From Manduca sexta (Eukaryota; Arthropoda; Insecta; Lepidoptera; Sphingidae): a stretch of DNA of 64,000 nt. This document shows, piece by piece, positions 34,001-46,052 of this stretch. The translations under genes and the position numbers were made by a program. Under the pieces are notes generated by a model that had not been told where the DNA came from, did no database searches, and saw nothing but the letters and a program-made list of their open reading frames with translations. How positions within the stretch are numbered: position 1 is the first letter of the stretch; each line of letters starts with the position of its first letter. The stretch is taken from NCBI RefSeq assembly GCF_014839805.1, contig NC_051121.1, positions 6,369,116 through 6,433,115 of the forward strand, given 5' to 3'.

Positions 34001-37000
34001 TCATTATAACTTGTGTATAAATATTCTGTACCTATTATTTAGGTAATGCATTCAGAAACAATAAAAATCATTTGCTTTTCAATTACCTTTACTATAAGTA
34101 TTATAATGTTAGTTAAAAGTTAAACGACCTGTTTATTTATTTTTTTATCTTGGTTTTAATTTCGGAGCTTTAATCTTTAGCAGACATGACAAACGACTTA
34201 CTTAAAAAAAAAAATATGAAAATTTCATATCACTGGGGCCTTATTCTTTATGTCAGTGTAAACTCGTAACATGGCCAAGTTACACTATCTTCGTGAAATT
34301 ACTGCGTAATTATATTTTATATACTAATTTCTATTATCATTAACGCGACGCGGTGCGTTACGTGCTTATTACGCACTGTTAAAATAACGTGTGGCGTAGA
34401 GAATAAGGCTCCTCATGTGACGACAATAATAATATGAGAGTATAATAAAAAAAAAAAAAAATATTCACCTAAGATCCCGTCGGTCCTTCTCGCAGTTGCC
34501 GACGAACGTGCCATACTGACACGCATGCGCGTGGTCGTGCAACGTCAACAGAAATCTCTCGTTGAACTGGAACGCCTGCAACCAAAGATATAGTTCTAAT
34601 AGCTGTTGGAGATAGTTTCAAACAGGCCGGCATAATTGCGGCGACTGGCGAGGGGTAATCATACCACGTTAGTCGACGGTCTCACCGTGCCTTTATCCTC
34701 GAAAGGGATAGGCAGCGAGGCTTCTAATACACACATATTTTGCCGATTATACAATGATGCTTTTGGTCATTGGATTTTAATTTTTGAACCCGTTAAGTCA
34801 AATATTTTTCGGACCAAAATACGTGCCAACGTTGTTTGCATAGCTATGTAAGCTGCCACTAGGACATTAAGGTGAGTAATATTTTTTGTAAACGCTAACG
34901 AGTCGGTATCTCCAACTCAGTCGCAACTGGTTATAAACTCAAATAATAAAAAAACTGTTTATTTTATTATTAACCGCTGTTATTAATAAACGATCTCAAT
35001 CGCTTTTTCAATCCATCGTTTTATCTAGTTTAAGATATACATTTTATTGTAACTCTAAGAGTGCATTTGTAAAGAGGAAATAAATGATGATAATCGTGCT
35101 CATGGACCAATCAGAAAAAAGGTTTTTGGTATGCTTGCAAATTACGTATTTTGATTGGTTTATGCTCGGGATCGAATCAAAGATTCAAATTAGGTTATTG
35201 AAAACAGTGGCAAATCTAATTGAAATCCAAAATAATAACCCCCTTATTCATAAACGTTTTTTATCTAAGGACGGAGTAAAGCTGTGATAACAAGCTTGTT
35301 TCTCAGTGCCCAACGGCACTGAGAAACAGACATAGAGCCGTTGTGATTGGCTATTATTATTGTATCTCAATATTAGCCAATCACAACGGCCCTATGTCTA
35401 CGCACTGCGGAGACTGCCATGCCGTCAGCACTGAGAAACAGACTTGTTATCACAGCTTTACTCGGTCGTTAGATAAAAAACGTCTATGAATAAGGGGGTA
35501 AGTGTTTAGAAGGTCAATTTTAACCCCCATAGATTACTGCTTCAGTGGAGACATACCTCAGGTCTCTGCCGGAGCAGTTGCCACGTGCAGTCCAGGAGTT
35601 GTGTGAAGACGGGCGAACGCTCGCGGCCGTCGCATGCGATGTGCCCGCACCGGGCTGTGAACTTGTGACCGAACGACAGCCAGTCCTTCTCAATCAGCGC
35701 CTGCAAGAACATAGTGTTGTGAGTTAAAGTGAGGGTCATTAACGAATTCCATTGGTTGGAATTTTAGAATTAGCGATACTTGTAATTATTCACTAGTAGG
35801 TACATTAGTTATAAATGTAAGTAATTATTTAATCCAAACTTAGAGGCTTGCCGAGTACAGAAGAATAGTCATGAAAACGAATGTGTAACAGCTTATTAGG
35901 GTGCATTCGTTACTCATAATTGACATATGTATGCGCCAATAGTCTAAATGCGGTATTAGGAATAGTATGTAGGGCAATACAATTTGTAGCATACAACTGT
36001 AATTTTATTAGTGTCCATTACAGATATGGGTGTGCGCTCGTAACAGATATCTAGTACATATACATATAAATAGCAAACTCGGTAGTAATTTCTCCTCAAA
36101 TTTTGGGGGTTTAACTAGGGGGATATTACTGCAGATGAGTGGCACAGGTGGCACGTACCTGGTATCCGTTGATGGTGCGGTAGTGCGGCTCGAGGCACAG
36201 CGCGGCGAGCGAGCACACCTGCGCCGTGCGGTCCCACCCGTCGCTGCAGTGCACGCACACGCTCACGCCGCGGGCGATCGCGCACGACATCCACCACGAC
36301 GTGTCCAGGATCGACCTGCGCACACACACATACACACACGCTCACGCCGCGGGCGATCGCGCACGACATCCACCACGACGTGTCCAGGATCGACCTGCGC
36401 ACACACACATACACACACGCTCACGCCGCGGGCGATCGCGCACGACATCCACCACGACGTGTCCAGGATCGACCTGCGCACACACACATACACACACGCT
36501 CACGCCGCGGGCGATCGCGCACGACATCCACCACGACGTGTCCAGGATCGACCTGCGCACACACACATACACACACGCTCACGCCGCGGGCGATCGCGCA
36601 CGACATCCACCACGACGTGTCCAGGATCGACCTGCGCACACACACATACACACACGCTCACGCCGCGGGCGATCGCGCACGACATCCACCACGACGTGTC
36701 CAGGATCGACCTGCGCACACACACATACACACACGCTCACGCCGCGGGCGATCGCGCACGACATCCACCACGACGTGTCCAGGATCGACCTGCGCACACA
36801 CACATACACACACGCTCACGCCGCGGGCGATCGCGCACGACATCCACCACGACGTGTCCAGGATCGACCTGCGCACACACACATACACACACGCTCACGC
36901 CGCGGGCGATCGCGCACGACATCCACCACGACGTGTCCAGGATCGACCTGCGCACACACACATACACACACGCTCACGCCGCGGGCGATCGCGCACGACA

Positions 37001-40000
37001 TCCACCACGACGTGTCCAGGACTTAATATGCCATAAATTGTAGTAGATCTTCAAAAAATTACTAAGTTTACAAACAATTGACATAAAAAGTTAGAACACT
37101 CACTTGATATGCTTCAGCCAGCCGGAAGACTCCAAGCCGCTCAAAAACGATGACATTGTTGGAGTGTTTTGATCACACGCTAAAAATAGAGTACACAAGT
37201 AAAGAAAAATTAAAACTAAACAAAATCCTACCGATACTATTAATGGTCACACATCGTCCAAACATACATATAGAATACTAGCTTTTGCCCGCGGCTCCGC
37301 CCGCGTTATAAAGTTTTTCAGGCTAAAGTTTTCCGTTATAAAAGTAGTAGTTTCCCGGGAGCCTATGTTCTTCCCAGGGTCTCAAACTGTCTCCATACCA
37401 AATTTCATCTTAATACGTTAGGTAGTTTTTGAGTTTAACACGTTCAGACAGACAGATGCAGCGGGGGACTTTGTTTTATAATATATTTTTTAGAACTTTT
37501 TAAGAGGAACAATCCCGTCATACATCATTGTTGCATAACTTTAACCGTTTACGCAACGCACGCAACGGACGCTCTCAAAACTAATAAATTGTCCCCGTTT
37601 TTGCAACATGTTTCATTACTGCTCCGCTCCTATTGGTCATAGCGTGATTATATATAACTAAGAGCGCTCCACGAACAAAGGGCTATCCAACGCAAAAAGA
37701 TTTTTTCAGTTTGGGCCGGTAGTTCCTGAGATAAGCCATTACTGCTCCGCTCCTAATGGGTATAGCGTGATGATATATATATATATATATATAGCCTATA
37801 GCACTCCACGAACAAAGGGCTATCCAACGCAAAAAGATTTTTTCAGTTTGGACCGGTATTTCCTGAGATTAGCCATTACTGCTCCGCTCCTATTGGGTAT
37901 AGCGTGATGATATATAGCCTATAGCACTCCACGAACAAAGGGCTATCCAACGCAAAAAGAATTTTTCAGTTTGGACCGGTAGTTCCTGAGATTAGCGCGT
38001 TCAAACAAACAAACAAACAAACAAACTCTTCAGCTTTATATAATAGTATAGATTATAAATTAATTAACTACGCAAACTCACATAGCTGATAGATATTATT
38101 GCACATCACAAACATATTTGCTCATATGGGAACTAATCCCATAGCATCTAGTTTTACAGTCGACCTACTACACTAACCGCCATTTTGCTTAAACGATCCC
38201 AATCGCTTTTTTAATGTCTCGCTAAAATTGGACAATCAGAGCAAAGATTTCTTGACATGCTCACAAATGGCTTTTTTTTTGGTTCATTCTCGGATCGGAT
38301 TGAAGATTGAGATTGGGATCGATTTTAGAAAACGGATGTAAGCCATTACATATAATAAAGTTTAATGACTTGTCAACATACTTTCAACCAACTTCTGCAA
38401 ACTCTTCCTCATCACGTGTATGTTTCCTATGCCCATGAACTGGAACTTGATGTTCTCATAGAACGCCTCGTTTTCATAACCCTTGCCCGCCGCACGATTC
38501 ACCATTGCGTTGATCTGAACAATTTATACATATCCATTAAAATAATATAAGATGTATGTAAAAAAAATACTTGAGAAAGGCCCGACCGGCTTGACTGATT
38601 CCTTTTTTATTATGTTCCCAATAATTGGGACAAGATTTGTATCAAATAATAAATTTATATTGGCAAATTTGATAATTTTTTTGTATGAAAATATTTTTTG
38701 TACATGCTAATCTCTGATCGCCTTACCGACGTCGATGAGAATTTTTGTGAGAGTTTAGTTAGTTCCAGCTTAAATCATACGATAATTTTGGACCCCATAG
38801 ATGTCGCTGTTGTATAAACATAAATTATAATTAAATATAGTTTACATAAATTAGTCTGTAACAGGACAATGTGAGCTGGCCCACTAGTTAAATGATAATT
38901 ATGACTAATGAGTATTATTTACGGCTGTATATTATAGCTTTAAATTATAATACAAGATAATATATTAATGTCTTTATTCATGCTTGAACATTTCAAAATT
39001 TTGTTCCTGGTTTTAAAACATATGGGGCCATTTTATATGTCCAATTCAAAGTTTACATTATAGTAAATAATTATAAACATTATACATATTTTCAATACGT
39101 TACCCTAGGTCGTGTGTCCACCACGTACATATATCCGCAGTTAGGATTCGCGCGTCTGATCAAATCCAACATCTGTTCATCTTCCATGCATCTGAATGAA
39201 GAAAGAGACTCAAATAAATTCAATACTTAAATATGTTTATGTTATTTTCTAAGGTTGCTATCATTTTATTTTACTTAAAAGTTCTTTCCGAAGGCAGAAA
39301 ATGTTAAAAAATAGAAGGCAATTCCTAATAAAATGGAGCTGAAAATTATACGCTAATAAACTGATAATCATAATTTTTAGACATGTTGTTTAAAGAATGA
39401 CAACCACTTGCTGCGTAATATTTGCTGTTGATTGGACAAGTCTTGAATCCTTCCGGATAACCACCACCATACACAAGGTGTTAAAAGCCGCCATAGGGAA
39501 CCACGAGTATCGCGTTCCGAGATCATCCTGTGTAAATCTGGTTCAAATAGACCGACATAATTACGTCGACCCGGTGATTACCATATTTTGTCAGTCGACG
39601 TTCTGGAGCCTGATTCGTTCACCATCAGGTGTAGGATCATCTTCTCGTGCCAATATAAAACAACACCTCTGTAACCTCACCTGGCCGAGAACCCGCTCAG
39701 CGGCTGACTGCAGCGCGCTATAGCCGCTTTATTGTGGTGAAGGTAAGCGAGGACCGGGAGTCGACCGCGAGACCGGAAACTAGCGCTTCCCAGCAGAACA
39801 GCGGTGGATGCGCGAGCCGGCACGTATATTTCGCTTGGATACGTGTCGCATAGCTGCAAGATGGGTTAGGTTGGGTTAGAAAATTTACTGATTTCGCTTT
39901 ATCCATGTTATTTATTGATGCTAAAAACAATTGGAGTGAATTATGTGAGTGAACTATATACCTTAGGGTCCTGATATACAAGCTAATGGAATTCAATCTT

Positions 40001-43000
40001 AGGCACATTGCAGAAATGAAACTGTTTCACAAGAGAATCTTTGAACATGCAAAGTCAGCCCAAGGATATAATCCAAAATATCTTCTGATTCTGAACAGTA
40101 AATACTCATTTACATTATTCTGTATTCCTGTTATTCTTTATTCATTAGGGTATTGCGTCTTATTGTCCTCACCTCATAATCTTTATTGGCCGTACACAGC
40201 ACCCACTGATCGTTTGGCACGTTCATCCTCTGAAACTCGGTCTGTGTGTCGAAGAAGTTCCACCCAGCCGACTTGGGGAGGTCGTCTGGCGTCGATTTGT
40301 AATGGAAGCAATAAAGCTCGTCGATGTGAACTGTTGAAATGGGTAATGCATTCAAAATTTAATACACGAATTTTTTTATTTAAGTCTCGGACTATCAATG
40401 TCTTTCCTTGCGAATGAAATAGAGATAGCACCTATATGGGTCGAAAAATCTCTGCTTATAAACCAGGCGTAACGCAGATTCGCAGATTTAATTTTCATTC
40501 TACAGCTCAAAAACAATTTCAAAATTAGAAATCGATTCCATCACCATTTAAACAACAACGCATCAAAATCGACCCATTCATTTAGAAATTAGAATGCCAC
40601 AGACGTAAAGATACTTAGCAATGGCGAAGGGTCCATATAACCCGATTCTTGTCGGCTTCCCTTCCATAATTTATGTAAAGTCGAATTATCCACCTATATG
40701 TCCTGTTGGGTTACCTTTCGGAAAGCTTCATCCTTCGCCGCTGATACATTGATGACACACCTTAAACTCAAACATCTCTTTTCGCATCGAGGGTTATTTT
40801 TTTTTTAAGTTTCCTAATAACATACGTGTGATAGAATAACTCACCAGGCTGACTCAGTCGCAGTAGGGTCTGGTGCATCTCATGACAATCTCTCTCGCGC
40901 GGGATCACGAAGAACAAAGACTGGAATGTCTTCGTGCGCACGAGTAGCGGAGACCCTGCGGTCGTGATGGGCAGCCGCTCCACCGAAGATATGTGCGTCA
41001 AGAGTATCTGTAAAAGTGTATTGAGAAAATTCAAGTAAGTGGCATTAGTTAGTTGTGCGATGATTTTGAAGATATTTCGAATTTATTCTTGGTCCATAAA
41101 AAACTGGTTTTTAAAATTTTTGGACTGTCTTTTAATGACAGTAATATAAATTTTATTGTAATAGTAGTATTTATTTTCATTCTATTTCATCGAGGGTTGA
41201 AAGCAACTCTGCTGGTCTTTCATTTATGCTTCCTTGCGTCACTGTTGGTCAAAATGTCTTCTGCCATTCTTTTTACTTTTGTTTCTTATTTATCATTATA
41301 ACTATCTTTTGCTCGTGGTTCCCCGCTCGCGTAAAAAAGATTTTTCCGGGATAAAAATCCCGCTTTATATTTTCTAGAGATAAAATGGAGCCTATGTTTT
41401 AAGAAAGACCTCTAGAAAATTGCACTTAACTGAAGACCTACCTTATTAGTTTCTCTGCAATGTTTATAACGTACAATCGGCCAAGTTCGTGCTAGTACAC
41501 TTCCAAACACATTTTGCTTGACCGGTCTAATGTCTCGAGATACTTAGACACGCCCCCGTCTCATATTTCACCAAATACGACAGTTTTGGAGATGTGCGAA
41601 AGGAACAGCAGATAACTCTCTTTGTTTACTTTAGTTGTATTTTACTGATTGACGACGCGCACGCAACTATTGAGTACCAGTAGTATTTTGCTCACAATTA
41701 TTTTTTCGTTTACGGACACCGATATCTTGCCACTACGTGTAGACTTATGTTCGTTTACTGGACTCTTAATTACTTAGCCGCCGACCTGTCCTGTGACTAC
41801 TGCACCATGGATTATATATTCCGGGAATTAAATATTACGGTAAGTAAAACAGTCATACTATACTATATAATATTTTAATATTAATTTTAACTAGTGGACG
41901 TTAATATGCGTGGGAAAAATATCGTCAGCGCAGAGAACTAATAATTAAAATTTTGCAGTTTTGAGAAAATCGCGGTTTATGGCTTTTTTAAAATTATTGG
42001 TCATCATAATTAATTATATTTAAAGCCAACATAAACCACCACCTTTTTAAGCTCTTTTAAATATAATTATAATATTATTGAGTTTTGATGAATACTTATT
42101 CCTTTAATTGTGTAAAACAGACTTCAATATGCAACTTATTATATTTTATATTAATCCTTAAGTTATCCTATCTATCGTAGGGTCAAATATGATTACTGTC
42201 ACTGGTGTGTTTTTTTGCCAAAAATTAACATAGTGCTATTAATCATACTTGTAGTAATCTATGTAGTATATTATTTAAGTTGCTTTACGTATAATCAAAT
42301 GTCAAAATATTGAAAAGAATTATAATTGGAAAACTAAAAAGTACTCAATGCAAAAATAAACTACTTCGACGGGTATACTCACTATAGTTATAGGTGTTAC
42401 CTATCTTTTCTTGATCTCAGTTAAAAATTCAGAGTTTTCGATATTGAAACAGCAGTAGCATTAAGCGTAACTTTTACCGTCGACTTTTAATAGTAAACTC
42501 TAATTTAATGTTGGGAATATTAAGACAGGCCGGTAAGCCTTTTAGTCCAGTCAATAAGCTCAAAAAGGTGTCAATTTATGTATTATAAAGATCCAAAAAT
42601 ATGAGTGATAGCTCATTCGATTTGGATAACATGACGTCTAGAAAAATAATCTTTAGTGTTCATTGGCACTTAAAATATACAATTGTTATTAAGAGGATAA
42701 AGAGGTTCTTCGATAACTTAAGAAAATATTAATATTTAAGAAATAAGGAGGAAATTTCCAATTTAAAGAAGTCACGACACCCGAAATTCTATCTCCTTTA
42801 TTAATAATTTTTATTTAATGCCAAAAATATAGACGAGTATAAATAATTTATGTATAGGCGGTAATCTGTTTTTATTACAGTAATATTGCATAGCCAACAT
42901 TTTTATTGCTGCACATGTGCAGTTTAAAAAGTGTAAAGATTTCACATAAAAAGGGTCTTTGTTAGAGGACGATATTTTTTTTATGTTTTTGTTAACCCCG

Positions 43001-46000
43001 GTTCCACGTCGACGCCTTTATCGGAAAGCGGCATCCATTGTTTATTGAATTTAGACGAGTTTAAAGATTTTAAGTAGTGGTATTATGATTTCTTACTAGA
43101 GTAATTAACTATGTCGGCGCGTTTGTAAGATCCGCTTATAGACGTTTAAGTTCCACCCAGTTTAACCTAGAGGTTTCTGTTATTATTGTTTCTTTTACAA
43201 CTACATAATATATAGCACTGAATTAAAGTAGAATTACAATGCGATTTAATGCAATTTGGGATTTTTATCTCAATAAAATGTGTGCAATTATGGAAAACAG
43301 AGCTGATTTTTTTTTACTTAATTTGGATTATTTCGTACTTGACCCACGTATTTTGTGTCGGCCGCACTGGCGTTCTGCTCCCATATAAATTTTATTATTT
43401 TGGCACTGTAGTCATTACGTTAAAATATTATTAGAATAATAGATTTTAGTAATTAATATATAATTTAATTGTATTACAGAGAACCACTGTCCCTCGATGG
43501 ATACACTAGGATGCGGATGAGAGCTCCATCGCTAACCGATCCAGAGCGCACACTCTACTCAACCTGCCTGCTGAGCGTATCAAACTTGTAATGAATACAA
43601 TTAAATCATATCACTGAAGTAACAAAAAAATGTGTTTTATTTACATGGACTTTCCACGAAATTTCATTTTACATGTGTATCTCATTATTTGTTGGTATTG
43701 CAAATATATTATCTACTATATTCGATTTTAACTTTTGATAATTATATATCGTAGCGATATATGCGTGAGCCTCATCGACTGGTTCACAAAACCATTGATT
43801 GTGAGATTTTAGAAAAATTATTTACTTTAAATATTACACTTAAAATGAACTCTTTGCAAATATAAACGTTATTACATTTGGAAGGCATCCCGAAAAAAGT
43901 TAAGTAATCAAAAATCTTGTTTAGTTATCTCTGAAAATAATTACTGCGAATAACATTTTTTTCTAATTTTCTTATTTTTTTAATTTTTCCCTTTATATCC
44001 GCAAATGATAATAATAACACTTACTTGTGTAAAAAAAGAGAGGTAGTTATATCTTTTGACGAATCGTGAAATTATTTGTATGAATTACTCAACCATGACT
44101 TTTCTTTCTTATTTTTCTTATCAATGAAGGGTCTAAAATTATTATTGTAATGACTCCAAGTTACTAATTTTTGGCACATTATTATTCAATAAGTTTGAGG
44201 TTGGTTGGAATTTATTCGAAGCAAAAAACCAGCGCCCATAGAAAAAACGGACATGTCCTTTAAAAAGTAAATAAAATGTTCAAAAAGCATAAAAAAATTG
44301 AGAAAAAATATAATAATTTCTAATAATGAAACGAATAACAATAATTTATGATTATGTGAATGATTGAACGAATTAAATAAACTGAACTGTTTAAGTAATT
44401 TTTATAATTCAAAATTCAATCATAATATGCAGCTATTAAATCGGTAAAAAAATCAATAACTGTAAGTTGATTATAGACTTTGGGTTTTAACTGAGCGAAA
44501 ACTAAATAATTGGCTAAAGAAAGTAACTAAAATTTACAAACTGGACATGTGCAGCAATAAAATGTTAGCCTTGCAAATATTACTGTAATAAGAATTCAAA
44601 TCAACGCCTACACTTATAATCTTTAAATGCCTCTAAATTCAATAGCATAACAATAGACTCAGTTTGACGATAAATGCGTTCACGTAAGACCGGTGTCAAT
44701 ACAAACATTGATAAAAAATGCGCTCTTTAAAAACCATTTTATGTGATATATTTATTCTTTTCAAACAACATCTGCAGCAATAAAAATGTTGGCCTTTCAA
44801 TATTACTCTAATAAAAGCATATTACCGCCTACACATAAAATCTTTAAACTCGCCTCAAATTCAATAAATAATAATCGCCGCATACCGATAAATAGTCCAA
44901 TTAACTACTTCAAAAAGGTGTTAAATAGTTCAAATTAGGATGAAAAAAGGTATTTCGTTATTAACTCAAAAACTGTTCATATTTAAGATAAAAAAAGATC
45001 ATTAAGAGGAAATAAAAAAAAACAAAATCTCTAAGAAGCTAATAATTTTAGGTCAATTATTTTAACTTTAATGTTAATACATATTTGTAAATACAGAGAT
45101 TGGAATAAAATGTTATCGTCTAAGTTTTAGAAATAAAATAAAATAACAATTCAAATAATGAAATCTATTAACTATGATTTATTATTATAATATGAATTAT
45201 TGAACGAATTGAATAAACTGAACAGTTTAAATTTTTACGATTCAAAAATTCAATCATAATATTATGCAGCCATTGAATTTATTTAATAAATTAATTATAG
45301 GCTATGGGTTTAAAGAGACCGAAAACTAAAAAAACGGCTTAAAAAAGTAGCTAATCATAATTTACTTACAAAATATAGTTGTGACAAATATGACGGAAAT
45401 TGCTTTAAAATTATTATTTTTTGAATACAACATAAAGTTTGGATTGTTAAAAGTTAAAAAGAAGGTAATCAGGCACATAATATGATATAAAATAATTAAC
45501 GTAATGTCGTTTCTCATTTATTAAAAAATAATGCCAAAAATTCAACAATAAAAACACTGTAAATCGCGATTGTCTCCAAACTATAAAACTTTTGTTATTA
45601 CGTTCTTTACGCCGACGATATGCATCTTACAAGTATAGAAATTATCGTCATAGCATAGACGTGCGCGCATCAATTTTAATTTCGTTTTCCATTATACACT
45701 CAGCAGCGGTTCGGTAGTGTTACGTAACGTCATTGCAGGTAGCCAGCAGTCTTACGACTGATATCGATCTATGCAATCGATCCCAAACCCCGCCTCCCAA
45801 ACGTAGTAAAACAAATTTGCCAAGTTATTTTGACCCTTAGGGTGGTCGACCGCGAACTTTGCTGATTGTACATACTACGTCTTGTTACAATTTTATTATA
45901 TGTAAAGATAATATTGAAAGTGTTTTAGTACGTACCCACGTCTCCTTCCTCATCTCATGGTCGACAAATATGAGATGTGTCGTGGCGAAGTAGAGCGTGC

Positions 46001-46052
46001 CCTTCGAAGGGTTCCGCAGGTTGTACTTATCCAGTAGTTGTACATTTTCCAG
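30878..46052 (-). CDS. Mtmr6: Myotubularin-related 3-phosphoinositide phosphatase (MTMR6/7/8 group) with FYVE-type finger
   Basis: Removes the 3-phosphate from PI3P and PI(3,5)P2 on endosomal membranes (family knowledge). Sixteen coding exons: 46052-45936, 41007-40845, 40330-40173, 39853-39681, 39191-39104, 38514-38382, 37179-37104, 36315-36159, 35700-35557, 34575-34469, 33928-33800, 33302-33176, 32700-32561, 31875-31755, 31421-31287, 31048-30878. All are bounded by AG/GT and agree in phase, giving 712 residues. Order: PH-GRAM domain ([28 protein letters not shown]), phosphatase ([27 protein letters not shown], catalytic [11 protein letters not shown] with Cys at 36246-36248, then [13 protein letters not shown]), helical stretch, C-terminal FYVE-like finger. 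The first exon with the start codon is missing; it lies upstream of 46.05 kb or outside the window. The intron before the catalytic exon carries a 79-bp array. Confidence 0.96.
32376..32437. repeat. Palindromic CATA/TATG microsatellite
   Basis: A run of tacatacata on the left mirrors tatgtatgta on the right around ttg. It lies in the intron between exons 32700-32561 and 31875-31755. Confidence 0.85.
33430..33780 (+). mobile_element. Probable 3' end of a retroelement in a myotubularin intron
   Basis: GC-rich, C-rich block (gggcgggccccccggggc, many ctcc runs) in AT-rich intron sequence, ending in an A tract (33775-33783). The composition and A tail suggest a 5'-truncated non-LTR insertion. I found no target duplication and no protein. 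Confidence 0.5.
34620..34760. repeat. Possible SINE-like segment
   Basis: Contains tttatcctcgaaagggatag and gcagcgaggc, similar to tttatccacgaaagggtatg and cagaggcgcaac in the tRNA-like SINE at 61570-61822. Other parts do not match, so this is weak. Confidence 0.3.
34972..35217. repeat. Palindromic MITE family B, copy 1
   Basis: Starts with ataaacgatctcaatcgctt and ends with ttattgaaaacagtggc, with ggaccaatcagaa and ttgattggtt inside. An insertion of about 100 bp makes it longer than the other copies (38178-38343, 46560-46695, 50393-50672, 59101-59293). Confidence 0.75.
35239..35498. mobile_element. 260-bp foldback MITE with TAA duplication (PIF/Harbinger type)
   Basis: Ends CCCCCTTATTCATAAACG and its near complement (…cgtctatgaataaggggg), followed inward by long inverted arms (taaagctgtgataacaagct and its complement; ttctcagtgc and gcactgagaa) and an inner ccgttgtgattggct pair. 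TAA stands at both outer sides (35236-35238 and 35499-35501). Non-coding. It sits in the intron between exons 35700-35557 and 34575-34469. Confidence 0.88.
36159..36315 (-). CDS. Mtmr6: Myotubularin catalytic exon (CSDGWDRT)
   Basis: 157 nt, entered in phase 2 after gtgtgcgcag and left at cag|gtacgt. It encodes [19 protein letters not shown], then the C-x5-R signature CSDGWDRT and [20 protein letters not shown]. Cys, Asp and Arg of the active site are intact, so an active enzyme is expected. The first ~55 bases plus the acceptor are the segment that has been multiplied into the upstream intron. Confidence 0.95.
36260..37021. repeat. Ten-copy 79-bp array carrying a splice acceptor and start of the catalytic exon
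   Basis: gctcacgccgcgggcgatcg recurs every 79 bp at 36261, 36340, 36419, 36498, 36577, 36656, 36735, 36814, 36893 and 36972. Each unit holds (on the minus strand) a TG-rich tract, the acceptor gtgcgcag and the first 50-60 bases of the catalytic exon. The copy at 36261-36315 is the genuine exon; the last copy stops at 37021 without an acceptor. The copies look identical, so either the array is very recent, it is kept uniform by gene conversion, or the assembly is at fault. Long open frames on the plus strand here are artefacts of the repeat. Confidence 0.97.
37278..38054 (+). repeat. Dispersed repeat family A, long copy with triplicated core
   Basis: Head actagcttttgcccgcggct at 37278, tail cttcagctttatataatagt at about 38030. 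Inside, a segment of 123-137 bp (ccattactgctccgctcct ... agtttggaccggtagttcct) occurs three times in tandem: 37613-37735, 37736-37872 and 37873-37996. An (aaac)n stretch precedes the tail. It lies in the intron between exons 38514-38382 and 37179-37104. Confidence 0.85.
38178..38343. repeat. Palindromic MITE family B, copy 2
   Basis: Contains aaacgatcccaatcgctttt at the left and ttgagattgggatcga plus gaaaacggatgtaag at the right, which are mutual complements. Same myotubularin intron as the long family A copy. Confidence 0.8.
41301..41420 (+). repeat. Dispersed repeat family A, 5' part only
   Basis: Begins actatcttttgctcgtggtt, then gctcgcgtaaaaaagatttttcc, similar to the head of the copy at 37278. 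Located in the first recovered myotubularin intron. Confidence 0.6.
41812..43592 (+). other. Candidate small spliced transcript on the opposite strand, inside a myotubularin intron
   Basis: An ATG in a good context (caccatggat, ATG 41809-41811 region) opens an 11-codon frame ([11 protein letters not shown]) that ends exactly at a consensus donor acg|gtaagt near 41842. About 1.6 kb on, tgtattacag at about 43480 precedes a GC-richer stretch up to about 43600. Joined, the frame would stop after 20 codons, so it would be a non-coding or micropeptide transcript. The evidence is splice-site quality and composition only; it may be chance. Confidence 0.25.
42790..45370. repeat. Diverged duplicated and inverted non-coding blocks
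   Basis: Sequence around 42820-42935 (ataggcggtaatc, attacagtaatattgc, caacatttttattgctgcac) reappears reversed at about 44540-44660 and 44755-44900. A piece at 43010-43080 (gtttattgaatttagacgag) matches the reverse of 44850-44880. In addition 44290-44530 and 45120-45370 are direct copies (attgaacgaatt, aataaactgaac, attcaatcataatat). Together they look like remains of one AT-rich element that inserted several times or was duplicated locally. Confidence 0.7.

Noticed and set aside
36115..37001. Series of nearly identical 61-99-codon minus-strand frames ([11 protein letters not shown]...)
   Set aside because: Repeat images of the genuine catalytic exon; only the copy at 36315-36159 is joined to the rest of the gene.
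36030..37043. 337-codon plus-strand open frame rich in [15 protein letters not shown] repeats
   Set aside because: It is the antisense of the 79-bp array. Because 79 is not a multiple of 3, three frames alternate and happen to lack stops on this strand. No signal or known domain.
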